NCBI GenBank assembly: GCA_029938555.1
Contig: JAOZUR010000023.1
Span: 1-41,031 of the forward strand
Origin: Candidatus Sabulitectum sp.
Lineage (GTDB): Bacteria; Fermentibacterota; Fermentibacteria; Fermentibacterales; JCC-6
DNA: 41,031 bases
Reading direction: 5' to 3'
Shown: in pieces, positions 1 through 9,300 of the stretch
How positions within the stretch are numbered: the stretch's first letter is position 1
How the letters are laid out: each line of letters opens with the position of its first letter
Notes under the pieces: model-generated
What the model was told of the DNA's origin: nothing
Database searches by the model: none
The model's input: the letters and a program-made list of their open reading frames with translations, nothing else
Translations under genes and position numbers: made by a program

Positions 1-220
1 TAAGCAGAGAATCCGGCAACTCTGCAAGAACATCACCGGCTTTCAGTTGACTGAACAACATATCAACGAGCATTCCGGTTTCGGCAGGTGTGAGGTTAAC
101 AGAAAACAGATCTGCAATATCAGCAGGGTGAATTTTACTTATTGCAACAGCAGCACGGACTGTGGCTTTTTGAGCAAGCAACTTGCGTATGTAATTCATC
201 TGGGTTGGTGTTATAGCCAC
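1..220 (-). CDS. Magnesium transporter MgtE N-terminal domain protein (partial, runs off the left edge)
   Basis: Reverse-strand translation from a GTG at 220 preceded by GGAGG: VAITPTQMNYIRKLLAQKATVRAAVAISKIHPADIADLFSVNLTPAETGMLVDMLFSQLKAGDVLAELPDSLL. The 'ADIADLF...L...AGDVLAELP' pattern is typical of MgtE_N. Missing from the ORF track because it has no stop inside the window. Confidence 0.75.
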   Translation of the reverse strand, partial: MAITPTQMNYIRKLLAQKATVRAAVAISKIHPADIADLFSVNLTPAETGMLVDMLFSQLKAGDVLAELPDSLL

Positions 221-252
221 AGTAACCTCCAATTACTCAGATAAAAAACAGT

Positions 253-603
253 TTACATTGTTTGATTATCTTCAGGTTTACAGATACCGAAATTGTATGC
301 TACTTCGCCTAGAAGGGGAAGAGGTTCTACTTTGCCGTTAAATCCATTGATTACTCCTATTATAAAAAGTACTAATGCTGCCAGTCCAGCTATTGCATCA
401 ACATAACTGGGAGTAAATGGCACAAATCTTATCATAAAAAGAGCCAATGGTATTAACGATTGTTGAGCATGAAACATCACGTATCTATTTTCTCTGCTGG
501 TTACCATTGCAATAACAAAACCAACAATACCAAAATAAGAGATTCCAGCCATTGCTTTTCCATTTTCAATGTCTGATGAATTTATGTTAAAAATAACTTT
601 CAT
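253..603 (-). CDS. Small DUF4870/Tic20-like membrane protein (paralog 1)
   Basis: Hydrophobic helices; motif 'RYVMFHAQQSL...IGVINGFNGKVEPLPLLGEVAYNFGICKPED' shared with the two neighbouring ORFs; TAATG overlap with the upstream ORF. Confidence 0.65.
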   Translation of the reverse strand: MKVIFNINSSDIENGKAMAGISYFGIVGFVIAMVTSRENRYVMFHAQQSLIPLALFMIRFVPFTPSYVDAIAGLAALVLFIIGVINGFNGKVEPLPLLGEVAYNFGICKPEDNQTM

Positions 604-1010
604 TAGTTTATCATTTCTATGTTTTCGGTACCATTTGTTAAATCTTCAGGTTTAAGTAATCCAAGTTTGTAAGCTAATTTTCCTATTAGCGGAATAGGTT
701 TAACATTGCCAGAGAATCCATTGATTATGCCAATGACCCAAAGAACTATAAGAACAATATCACCTATAATTATAAAAATATCTATAACCCAACCAAGTAG
801 AGGGATAACTGATGCAACCCAGAGTATATTTAGAATAACCCAGATTATCATTACAAGAAGAGCTTGCTGTGCATGAAACATAACAAATTTATTTTGTTTA
901 CTGGAAAGAATAGCCACGATAAAACCAATTGGTTCGAATAAGTATGAAAACCCTCCCATAACCTTACCATTATCAATGTCTGCATCCGGGATGTTAAATT
1001 CAGAGTTCAT
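603..1010 (-). CDS. Small DUF4870/Tic20-like membrane protein (paralog 2)
   Basis: Shares 'NKFVMFHAQQALL...IGIINGFSGNVKPIPLIGKLAYKLGLLKPED' with its neighbours. Confidence 0.65.
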   Translation of the reverse strand: MNSEFNIPDADIDNGKVMGGFSYLFEPIGFIVAILSSKQNKFVMFHAQQALLVMIIWVILNILWVASVIPLLGWVIDIFIIIGDIVLIVLWVIGIINGFSGNVKPIPLIGKLAYKLGLLKPEDLTNGTENIEMIN

Positions 1011-1034
1011 TTTACAAATCCTTTAGAAATAAAT

Positions 1035-1060
1035 AAAGGGACGATATAAACCGCCCCTTT
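1035..1060 (-). terminator. Probable Rho-independent terminator downstream of the 1082-1453 gene
   Basis: AAAGGGaCG...CGcCCCTTT hairpin followed on the minus strand by the T-rich run TATTTATTTC. Confidence 0.5.
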
Positions 1061-1081
1061 AGTCAATTATCAATTAGAAAC

Positions 1082-1453
1082 TTATTCTACGTCAGGAGCG
1101 CCTGGTGCTGCTGGAGGAGGTGTTCCGCCGTCTGCAGGTTTCAGGATTCCAAATTTGAAAGCAAGGTTGCCAACTAGAGGAAGAGGTTTGATTACTCCCT
1201 TGAATCCATTGAGCATGCCAATGATAAAAAGAACAAATGCACCAAGTGCAATAATCCATCCTACTACTGGAATAGGTGTAACAAGCAAACAAATCACTAG
1301 AATTAGCCCCTGTTGTGCATGGTACAAAACATATTTGTTTTCTTTCTTAGTTAAGTAAGCAATAAGAAATCCGAGAGCACCAAAATAGGCGATACCGCCC
1401 ATTGTTTTGCCTTCTTCGATCTCGGCAGGCGTGATACCGTATTCATTGTCCAT
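1082..1453 (-). CDS. Small DUF4870/Tic20-like membrane protein (paralog 3)
   Basis: Shares 'NKYVLYHAQQGLI...IGMLNGFKGVIKPLPLVGNLAFKFGILKPAD' with its neighbours; good SD (GGAGGG) upstream of the ATG. Confidence 0.7.
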   Translation of the reverse strand: MDNEYGITPAEIEEGKTMGGIAYFGALGFLIAYLTKKENKYVLYHAQQGLILVICLLVTPIPVVGWIIALGAFVLFIIGMLNGFKGVIKPLPLVGNLAFKFGILKPADGGTPPPAAPGAPDVE

Positions 1454-1603
1454 TAAAAAACTCCCTCCAAAAAAATGTAACTTTAATTAATCCATACTTC
1501 ATAGCACAAGGCAACATTCTGAAATATTATGGCTTTGTCAAGCTCTCTGCTTCAGCATCTTTTTAAAATCTTTGTTATATTGAGGAATACCAGGGAGGTT
1601 TTC

Positions 1604-2008
1604 ATGAGTGAGGTTGATAGAAGTAACAGTGATCTAATTTCGATAGTATCCATTTTCCACTATGTGCTTGGTGGCTTCCAGATGCTTTTTTCCCTAATTG
1701 GATTTGTGTATGTAGCCATGGGTATACTTATGGTAACAGGTGTATTGGATTCGGCAAAAGGTGAATCTCCACCTGCGGAACTTGGTTGGATTTTTACCGG
1801 TGTAGGTGTTGTGTTTGTTTTGATTTTTCTCGCTATAGGCTTTTTTACCATAAGAACGGGCATTAATATGAGTCGTAGAAAGCATCGTACCTTTTGTATA
1901 GTGATTGACGCTATATTATGTATGATGATACCTTTTGGAACGATTGTTGGTATATTTGGTTTAGTTCTCTTGTCCAAGTCAGAAACAGCTAAGGAATTCG
2001 AGGGGTAG
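1604..2008 (+). CDS. Hypothetical integral membrane protein, about 134 aa
   Basis: Internal ATG at 1604 has SD GGGAGG; several hydrophobic segments (FQMLFSLIGFVYVAMGIL, IFTGVGVVFVLIFLAIGFF, IVIDAILCMMIPFGTIVGIFGLVLL). Confidence 0.65.
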   Translation: MSEVDRSNSDLISIVSIFHYVLGGFQMLFSLIGFVYVAMGILMVTGVLDSAKGESPPAELGWIFTGVGVVFVLIFLAIGFFTIRTGINMSRRKHRTFCIVIDAILCMMIPFGTIVGIFGLVLLSKSETAKEFEG

Positions 2009-2022
2009 AGAAGGGAAGAACA

Positions 2023-2352
2023 GTGAGTGTGATTGTAACATCGGAGAAGCGTCAGGAAAAACGAGTGGGGGGCACCCTTGAGGTCATCATTAGTACTCAT
2101 GGCATGCCTGGCCAGTCAGTTACTGCGCTGAATTTGAGTGCTTCCGGGCTTTATTGTATTTGTACCGATCCACTTGGAGACCTTACAAGGGTGGATGTGT
2201 CAGTAAATCTTAATGAAAACCAAATTATGGCTCGTGCTGTTGTAATTAGGGAAGAGGAACTTCCAGATGGTACATGGGGTATAGGTTTATTCTTTACGCG
2301 AATAAGGTTTGAAGACAGGCAGTTTTTTGCCAGATATGTAAATGGAGAGTGA
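2023..2352 (+). CDS. PilZ domain protein
   Basis: 'EKRQEKRVGG...VTALNLSASGLYC...' matches the PilZ RxxxR and (D/N)xSxxG motifs; GTG start. Confidence 0.7.
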   Translation: MSVIVTSEKRQEKRVGGTLEVIISTHGMPGQSVTALNLSASGLYCICTDPLGDLTRVDVSVNLNENQIMARAVVIREEELPDGTWGIGLFFTRIRFEDRQFFARYVNGE

Positions 2353-3448
2353 TCTTTTGAAAAACCCCCTTCTTTTAGTTCTTTTATTAGGAATTTTGGT
2401 TTTAAATGCAAATGCAGATAAGTATGCTGGAGAGTTTATGTATGTTGGTGCTGGAGCTCGAGCTTTAGCCATGGGAAGTGCTTATTCAGCAGTGGCTGAT
2501 GATATTACCGCTGGATATTGGAATCCTGCAGGGCTTGTTCAAAACAGAAATAAGTCAATTGCATTTATGCATTCAGAAAGATTTGGTGGTCTGATTTCTT
2601 ATGACTACCTAGCTTATTCACAGGAATTCAATAGTGATGTTTATGCTGTAAGTCTGTTTAGAACAGATGCAGGCAAAATAGCAGATACCAGTAACCTTCA
2701 GTGGCATGATACTGGAAGTGATGGGGTTTTTGGAGAAGATGGTTCAGGTGCTCCAGGCGATAGTGGAAATGACGATTATGACCAGAACGACAATCCATCA
2801 GGCACAGAGGGTAATGGGGAATGGGATCCAGGCGAGGAACTCATCTATGATGAGGGAAGAATTACTTGGAATAGTGCTGCTGATAATGCTCTTTACCTGT
2901 CCTGGGGAAGAGCTCTTAATGAAAAACTTTCTGTGGGAGTATCTTCAAAACTCATATATAGAAAACTCATGGACTACAGCGCTTGGGGAGTGGGTTTTGA
3001 TGCAGCTATTCGGTGGAATGTTACAGAAGCATTTGCAGTTGGTATAAATATGCAAGATGTGTTTGGTACTTATATGTTCTGGAACACAGGTACTACTGAA
3101 AGTGTTTCGCCTACTGCTAAAATGGGAACTTCATTTACTTGGCCAGTTTCAAGATTTCATTCTGTTATTACTTTTACTGCAGATGGTGATTTTCGTTTTG
3201 AAGGTCGTGAGTTTGCAACTCAGTACAGTATACCTGAAGCTGGAATTAGTCTTGATACACATACAGGCGTAGAGCTTTTGGTTAAAGATACTGTAGGTCT
3301 TCGAATTGGTTCGAATGAAGGTAATATGACAGCAGGTCTTGGATTCTCTATTAGTTTTGCAGGGCACCCTGTCTCTATTGATTACGCATGGGTAACTCAT
3401 GATCAACTTGATAATACTCATCGTGTTTCAGTAGGAGTGGGTCTCTAG
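2342..3448 (+). CDS. PorV/PorQ-family outer membrane protein with an acidic Asp/Asn/Gly-rich insertion
   Basis: Signal peptide, then 'AGEFMYVGAGARALAMGSAYSAVADDITAGYWNPAGL', the hallmark PorV/UPF0164 N-terminus. The start may be TTG at 2357 (GGAG at 2343). Confidence 0.75.
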   Translation: MESDLLKNPLLLVLLLGILVLNANADKYAGEFMYVGAGARALAMGSAYSAVADDITAGYWNPAGLVQNRNKSIAFMHSERFGGLISYDYLAYSQEFNSDVYAVSLFRTDAGKIADTSNLQWHDTGSDGVFGEDGSGAPGDSGNDDYDQNDNPSGTEGNGEWDPGEELIYDEGRITWNSAADNALYLSWGRALNEKLSVGVSSKLIYRKLMDYSAWGVGFDAAIRWNVTEAFAVGINMQDVFGTYMFWNTGTTESVSPTAKMGTSFTWPVSRFHSVITFTADGDFRFEGREFATQYSIPEAGISLDTHTGVELLVKDTVGLRIGSNEGNMTAGLGFSISFAGHPVSIDYAWVTHDQLDNTHRVSVGVGL

Positions 3449-3456
3449 CTCGGCTT

Positions 3457-4059
3457 ATGGGTTACGGCAAAGAGATTTTACGCAAATCGGTTCATTTTGC
3501 TTCTTTAATTATTCCAGCTGCGGCTATTTTTACTCCTCGAATGGAAATGGTTCTTATTCTTACTGCCCTGGCTCTGGGCATGCTTATTGTTGATATAATA
3601 CGATCCCGCAACAGGGTATTTCGAAAATTCTTTCTTGGTCTTTTTGGAAAAGTTCTGCGAGGCAAAGAGCAGGACGGTGGAATGACTGCTTCTACAGTTC
3701 TTATGGCCAGTGCCGGTTTGACAATATTAATTTTTCGAACAGAAATTGCAGTAGCAGCACTTGTATTTCTTTCAGTTGGTGATTCCTTTGCTGCACTTAT
3801 AGGTAAAAAGTTTGGCAAAACAATTCTAGTATCCAGTAGAACCCTTGAGGGTAGTCTTGCTGCTCTTTTAAGCTGCTTGATGGTATCTATTCCACTTCTT
3901 CAGATTTCCGCCGCCCGCGGGTGGACTCTTTCGCCAGCAGGCTTGGCAGCAGGAGCTTTAGCAGCCACGCTTGCAGAACTGTTTGAAATGCCTCTTGATG
4001 ATAACTTAAGAATTCCAATAATTGCCGGTCTGGTGATGGAAATGGTAATACCAGGATGA
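3457..4059 (+). CDS. Diacylglycerol/polyprenol (dolichol) kinase-family protein
   Basis: 'GKEILRKSVHFASLIIPA' and 'VGDSFAALIGKKFGKTILVSSRTLEGSLAAL', typical of SEC59/VTE5-like CTP-dependent lipid kinases. Confidence 0.75.
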   Translation: MGYGKEILRKSVHFASLIIPAAAIFTPRMEMVLILTALALGMLIVDIIRSRNRVFRKFFLGLFGKVLRGKEQDGGMTASTVLMASAGLTILIFRTEIAVAALVFLSVGDSFAALIGKKFGKTILVSSRTLEGSLAALLSCLMVSIPLLQISAARGWTLSPAGLAAGALAATLAELFEMPLDDNLRIPIIAGLVMEMVIPG

Positions 4060-5342
4060 TATGTCATATTGAAGTTTATGGATGTCAGATGAACGCTCAT
4101 GATGGAGAGATTCTTGCAGGAATTCTAAAATCATCCGGTCATACTGTGGTTAATAATGCAAAGATAGCAGAAGTCATTTTTGTGGTTACATGTGCAGTAC
4201 GAGAGCATGCAGAAACAAGAGCTTTGGGAAGAGTAACACATCTGGCAGGTATGCCTGAAAAAAAACCCATAATGGTATTATGTGGTTGTGTTGCCCAGGA
4301 GCACGGTGAAAAGCTCTTAAAAAAAATGAAACTTCTTGATTATGTAATTGGTCCTGATTTGTATCACAGAATACCTGACCTTCTTCTTGAGGGAAACAGA
4401 AGGTTATCATTAACAGAGCAGGGTGTAGAAAAATACGAGAATGTTTCACCTGACAGAAAACAATTTCCAAGAGCATTCGTCACAGTTATGCGTGGTTGTA
4501 ATAATTTTTGTACCTATTGTATTGTGCCTTATGTTAGGGGACGGGAACGGAGTCGGCCGGTAGATCTAATTTTAAATGAGATAAAAGGTCTTGTTGATTT
4601 AGACTATGGTGAAATCACTCTTCTTGGGCAAAATGTTAATTCATACCTTCACAATGGTGTGGATTTTCCAAAACTTCTTGAAAAAGTTTCAGAAATCTGT
4701 GAAGGCAAATGTTGGGTAAGGTTTGTTACAAGTCATCCAAGAGATCTTACCACTGAATTGGCAGAGGTTATGGCTTCGAAAGAAAATATATGCAATCAGT
4801 TTCATCTTCCAGCTCAATCAGGCAATGACAGAATTTTAAAAATTATGGGTAGAGGGTATACTAGAAAAGAGTATATTGAAAAAGTTAAAATGTTGAAAAG
4901 ACTTATGCCTGATATTGTAATTTCAACTGATATGATAGCAGGTTTTCCAGGAGAAACACTTGAGGAATTCGAAGATACAGTTTCATTATTAAAAGAAGTC
5001 AGATATGATTATGCATTTCTTTTTAGATACAGCGAACGAGATGGAACAGCTGCTTTGAATATATCTCCTTCGGTACCAATGAAGGAAAGGTTGAGAAGAC
5101 TTTCTATTCTACAGGAGTTGCAGGCTGAGATAACTCTTGAAAATTCAAGAAAATTGGTTGGAAGAGAGATGGAAGTTTTAGTCACTGGTGTTGCCAGACG
5201 ACCTGGCCAGATGGCTTCAAGAACAATGGGAAATCGATTGGTTATTCTAGAGTCACTAAACTACAACCCCGGTGAATCTGTTCAGGTTAAAATTGTGAGA
5301 GCCGATGGATACACTCATTTCGGAGAACCTATCAAGGAATAA
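4056..5342 (+). CDS. miaB: tRNA-2-methylthio-N6-dimethylallyladenosine synthase MiaB
   Basis: UPF0004 Cys motifs (VYGCQMNAHDGE, VVTCAVREHAE, LCGCVAQ), radical-SAM 'GCNNFCTYCIVPYVRGRERSRP', C-terminal TRAM-like region. Confidence 0.93.
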   Translation: MICHIEVYGCQMNAHDGEILAGILKSSGHTVVNNAKIAEVIFVVTCAVREHAETRALGRVTHLAGMPEKKPIMVLCGCVAQEHGEKLLKKMKLLDYVIGPDLYHRIPDLLLEGNRRLSLTEQGVEKYENVSPDRKQFPRAFVTVMRGCNNFCTYCIVPYVRGRERSRPVDLILNEIKGLVDLDYGEITLLGQNVNSYLHNGVDFPKLLEKVSEICEGKCWVRFVTSHPRDLTTELAEVMASKENICNQFHLPAQSGNDRILKIMGRGYTRKEYIEKVKMLKRLMPDIVISTDMIAGFPGETLEEFEDTVSLLKEVRYDYAFLFRYSERDGTAALNISPSVPMKERLRRLSILQELQAEITLENSRKLVGREMEVLVTGVARRPGQMASRTMGNRLVILESLNYNPGESVQVKIVRADGYTHFGEPIKE

Positions 5343-5353
5343 CTATTGGTAAT

Positions 5354-5557
5354 TTAGTTTTCTATTTCTAATAGCATTTCTGAAACTGATTTTTCAGTGC
5401 TTTTTAGTTTCTTCCGTAAGGTTTTTATAAGAATACCGGCTCTTTGAACCTTTTCTTCCAGTTCATCCACAGGGCAGTCATCTCTGCTTACAGAATTAAC
5501 AATGCTTTGAAGTTCTTCTAACATCTGTGAGTAGGTCATTGTTTTGATATCAGTCAT
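5354..5557 (-). CDS. xseB: Exodeoxyribonuclease VII small subunit
   Basis: 67 aa; 'MTYSQMLEELQSIVNSVSRDDCPVDELEEKVQRAGILIKTLRKKL', adjacent to and overlapping xseA. Confidence 0.88.
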   Translation of the reverse strand: MTDIKTMTYSQMLEELQSIVNSVSRDDCPVDELEEKVQRAGILIKTLRKKLKSTEKSVSEMLLEIEN

Positions 5558-6815
5558 TTATTTTCTCCTTCACAAAAGCTGTGAGTGAGCCTTTGTCCAT
5601 AGATATTTTTATGGTTTCACCTTCATTTACTGAGGAAACATTTCGAATTGGAATTCCATGGGCATCGCGAACAACAGCCCACCCAAGTTTGAGCATTTTG
5701 TTTGGATCTCGAATTTCAATCTGTTTTTCAATATCCGCAATCTGTAGATTGATTTTATAAAGACCGGTTTTTACTGCAATATTTAGTTTTGAAGCTAGTT
5801 TATGAATAACCTCTTCTTTTCTTACAGGCAGAGAAGACAAGTGTTGGGTTAGATTTGAAGCAAGATTGTTTATTCTAAGATTTTCTATTTGAATTTTTGG
5901 GGATACGCTAGAGAAAAGTGACTGAGTTGCAGTAGAAATATAATCATCAAATTGTGCTAATTGGTTTACAATTAGAATTGCTGCATGTGTTGGGGTTTTG
6001 GCTCTGGTATGAGCTGCGTAATCTGGAAGAGTAGTATCAATCTCGTGTCCAATACCGGATATTACCGGCCATGGAAGTTGAGCTATAGTTCTTGCAATTC
6101 TTTCATCATTGAACCACGCCAGATCTGTTACCGAACCCCCTCCTCTTGTGATTACCACAATATCAAGAGAATTACAAGCAGGATTTGTTATCAGTCTGTT
6201 AAAGGCATCACACACAGAATCAGATGTAGAAGAGCCTTGCATACTGGCATACGCAGCAAATACCTTAAATGGGTAACTTGATTCCTCAAGTGTTTTGACA
6301 AAGTCTTTTTCAGCTGCAGAACCTTTTGATGTTATCAGTCCGATGTTAAGTGGGACTTCTGGTAAGCGTAGAGTTCTGTTTTCTGCAAGTACCCCTTCTT
6401 TGTTGAGAAGTGAAACTAAACGCTGAAGGTGAATGGCAGCGGAATCACCTGAAAAATCTGGATCATAACCTTTCATTACAAGTTGAAAGCCACCAGATCT
6501 GTCCCAGAAATTAACTGATACTAAGATTCGAACTTCTTCATGATTCTGTAAATCAAATATTTTTGATTGCCTGCCTGTTTCCAGTGAGATTCTTGACCTA
6601 TCACCGGCGAAAAGAGCACAATCAACAACAGCTTGAGATTGCCCTCCCAATTCCGAAGGGTCAGCAAGTTTGAAATAGGTATGCCCTCTACTAGAAACCC
6701 TTCTAAGCCCAGTGATAACACCACGAATCCAGATGGGTTCAGGGAAGCCAATCTGAAGAACCTTTTTCACCTTTTGATTCAGTCTTAGTACAGTGAAATC
6801 TGAGGAAGAGTTCAT
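5550..6815 (-). CDS. xseA: Exodeoxyribonuclease VII large subunit
   Basis: 'PLNIGLITSKGSAAEKDF', 'DIVVITRGGGSVTDLAWFNDERIARTIAQLPWPVISGIGHEIDTTLPDYAAHTRAKTPTHAA'. Confidence 0.93.
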   Translation of the reverse strand: MNSSSDFTVLRLNQKVKKVLQIGFPEPIWIRGVITGLRRVSSRGHTYFKLADPSELGGQSQAVVDCALFAGDRSRISLETGRQSKIFDLQNHEEVRILVSVNFWDRSGGFQLVMKGYDPDFSGDSAAIHLQRLVSLLNKEGVLAENRTLRLPEVPLNIGLITSKGSAAEKDFVKTLEESSYPFKVFAAYASMQGSSTSDSVCDAFNRLITNPACNSLDIVVITRGGGSVTDLAWFNDERIARTIAQLPWPVISGIGHEIDTTLPDYAAHTRAKTPTHAAILIVNQLAQFDDYISTATQSLFSSVSPKIQIENLRINNLASNLTQHLSSLPVRKEEVIHKLASKLNIAVKTGLYKINLQIADIEKQIEIRDPNKMLKLGWAVVRDAHGIPIRNVSSVNEGETIKISMDKGSLTAFVKEKIND

Positions 6816-7255
6816 TAATGGACTTTCAATGTGAACAATCCACCATTTCCACCGGAATCATGAACTATTACATAAACCAGACCAGCGTCTCCTGCGGGAA
6901 TTGTAATGGATTCATTACCTGTATTTATTCCGCTGATTATGGCGAAATCAAGAGCATAGAAAAAATCTTCACGGTATGGTAGACTCATAAAATGGTCAAA
7001 ATCCATTTCAGAAGATGCGGTTATCACATCAAAATCAGTTTCGTCATTTACTGATTCTAGAATCAACCAGTAGACAGTTTCTTCATCAAGTGAAACGGTG
7101 TAGACTGCTGTTGCCCCTCGATCCATAGTATGGGTAACATCCAATAGGGGAGAGGAGCCAGTAAGAATTAATACAAACACACAGAAAGAAATCATATTTT
7201 CTCCATTCATTGCCGTGAAAATGATGAAGAATTGTCCTCTAGTCAACCGTTGCAA
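6815..7255 (-). CDS. Secreted hypothetical protein, possibly PPC-like beta-sandwich
   Basis: Signal-peptide-like 'MISFCVFVLILTGSSPLLDV' (likely start within the ORF near 7210); TAATG junction with xseA. Confidence 0.5.
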   Translation of the reverse strand: MQRLTRGQFFIIFTAMNGENMISFCVFVLILTGSSPLLDVTHTMDRGATAVYTVSLDEETVYWLILESVNDETDFDVITASSEMDFDHFMSLPYREDFFYALDFAIISGINTGNESITIPAGDAGLVYVIVHDSGGNGGLFTLKVH

Positions 7256-7734
7256 TATTTCAGTAAAAACAACAACTTAATAAACTTGATTAATTACTTA
7301 TTTTTTTGTATTTTGCATTTAGAAATAGATTTTGATGTAGGAAAAATTATCTCTTTGAAAGTTACACTCATCCCATGGGCCTTAACTAACCAATATAAGA
7401 AGAGATAAAGACAATTTTACTAGTGTTTGATTTTGCCATCCCATAAAAGTGTCATAAAAAGAAGAATCTTAATGAGATTCTGTTTATCATATAAATAAAA
7501 TCAAGTTGGTGACAAATATCAAATGAATTGTATCTTTTCTGCCGGATACAAAGAAAAAATTACTGCATTGTGAATGATAGATTGTAAATTTCATCAATCA
7601 TATAAGCAATGCTTAAACTGCCACTATAAGGCAAGATACATCATAATAAGTTCTTGTATTTTTTATTGATGGGGGGTTTCTATTTGATTTAAATTAGTGT
7701 ATTATTACTAAACAATAAAAGAAAGGATCATTTT

Positions 7735-9300
7735 ATGGAAACAAAAGACCTAAGCAAAGTAACATCAATAGCGGTAAAAAACGAATCTGGACTTATTTTT
7801 CCTCTGGGGTCTTCAAAGGGCGAGAGCATTGCTCCATGGGTAACAGAAGGTAGAGAAGTTTATCGCAGGGGGCTAATTTTAGCTCTGGATTTGGCTGTAA
7901 AACGGGCATACCCTCATTGGAAATTGTGGGTAGAGCATTCAATTTCTCTTGGATATCGTTGCAGAATTGAAGGCATGAAACTAGGTACTGAAAGCCAGGT
8001 TTGTGCCAGACTTGATATAGAGTTGAAAAGAATTGTGAAGGAAGCTCTTCCAATTCAATACCGTAAAATATCATCAGAAGAAGCATTAGGCCAGGTTGGT
8101 GAACACAGTTTGTTACCAAGATGGCACATGGGTAAGAAATTTTACAGAGCAAATGTTCTTGGAGATTCATGGGCTTTTGCCATGGGCCCAACAGTACCTG
8201 ATACTTCATGGTTATCTGTGTGGGAACTTCGCCCTGCAACTGGAAGTTTTCTTTTAAGATTTCCAGGAAGTAAAGCATGGCCCGAGATAGTACCTTGGAA
8301 GGGTAACCCGTCTCTTGCCAAAGAACTTGACCTTGAAGAAAAACATATTTCAAGAATGAAAGTTCATACTGTTGATATGATGAACAGACGAATTCGTGAA
8401 GATGGTGGCAGGGAAGTTGTGATGATGAGTCACTTCTATCAGAACAGACGAATTGTTCAGATTGTCAGCAGACTGGATGATGAATTTCCAGAAAAGCGTA
8501 TTGTGATGATAGCAGGTCCTTCATGTAGCGGAAAAACTACATTTACAAGAATGCTTTCTACATATCTTCGTGCGCAGGGATTCAGCACTAGAATGATAAG
8601 TGTTGATAATTATTTCAGGAACCGTTCTGAAACCCCTAAACACAAAGATGGAAGTTTTGATTTTGAATGTATTGGTGCACTGAATACAGAATTGTTCGGC
8701 CTTCACATTAAAAAACTTATAGCAGGGGAGACTATTAAACTTCCTGAATTTAACTTTCATACAGGTGTAAGGGAAGATGACGTTACTCCCATGAGTTTAG
8801 GTAAAAATGAAATTCTTCTGATTGAGGGAATTCACGGATTGAATGACAGCCTTACTCCAGGTGTGGATGTGGCAGATAAATTTAAGATCTACATCAGTGC
8901 CCTGACAACCCTGAATATTGATCGCCTTACCCGCATGTCAACTTCAGACGGTAGGCTTCTTAGAAGGATAGTGAGAGACAGTACCAGAAGAGGATATTCA
9001 GCAACTGATACTATCCTTGGTTGGTCCAGCGTGCGCCGTGGGGAAAGAAAGAATATTTTCCCATTCCAGGAACAGGCAGACATGATGTTTAATTCAGCCC
9101 TTCCCTACGAGCTGCCTGTACTTAAACCATATCTAGTTCCTTTACTACAGGAGGTAGAAAAAGGATCAGAAGCTTATGGTGATGCTAACAGACTTTTAAG
9201 ACTTTTTGATGTTGTAGAGCATATCAATGAAGGCGTTGTACCCAGATTGAGTATTCTCAGAGAATTCATTGACGGTCTTCTTCTTGATTGGAGCGAGTAA
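7735..9300 (+). CDS. Nucleoside (uridine) kinase-family protein with TGS/ThrRS-like N-terminal region
   Basis: Walker A 'GPSCSGKTTFTRML', 'SVDNYFRNR', 'LIEGIHGLNDSLTPGV', 'RLLRRIVRDSTRRGYSA', as in long-form uridine kinase-like proteins. Confidence 0.82.
   Translation: METKDLSKVTSIAVKNESGLIFPLGSSKGESIAPWVTEGREVYRRGLILALDLAVKRAYPHWKLWVEHSISLGYRCRIEGMKLGTESQVCARLDIELKRIVKEALPIQYRKISSEEALGQVGEHSLLPRWHMGKKFYRANVLGDSWAFAMGPTVPDTSWLSVWELRPATGSFLLRFPGSKAWPEIVPWKGNPSLAKELDLEEKHISRMKVHTVDMMNRRIREDGGREVVMMSHFYQNRRIVQIVSRLDDEFPEKRIVMIAGPSCSGKTTFTRMLSTYLRAQGFSTRMISVDNYFRNRSETPKHKDGSFDFECIGALNTELFGLHIKKLIAGETIKLPEFNFHTGVREDDVTPMSLGKNEILLIEGIHGLNDSLTPGVDVADKFKIYISALTTLNIDRLTRMSTSDGRLLRRIVRDSTRRGYSATDTILGWSSVRRGERKNIFPFQEQADMMFNSALPYELPVLKPYLVPLLQEVEKGSEAYGDANRLLRLFDVVEHINEGVVPRLSILREFIDGLLLDWSE

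Noticed and set aside
1660-2100. 146-aa minus-strand ORF
   Set aside because: Antisense to the membrane protein and PilZ genes; no plausible protein motif.
5354-5557. Very small ORF that could have been dismissed as noise
   Set aside because: Dismissal rejected: its sequence matches XseB and it overlaps xseA, so it is kept as a feature.
7793-8353. 186-aa minus-strand ORF
   Set aside because: Fully antisense to the well-supported nucleoside kinase; composition typical of a shadow ORF, no SD or recognisable motif.
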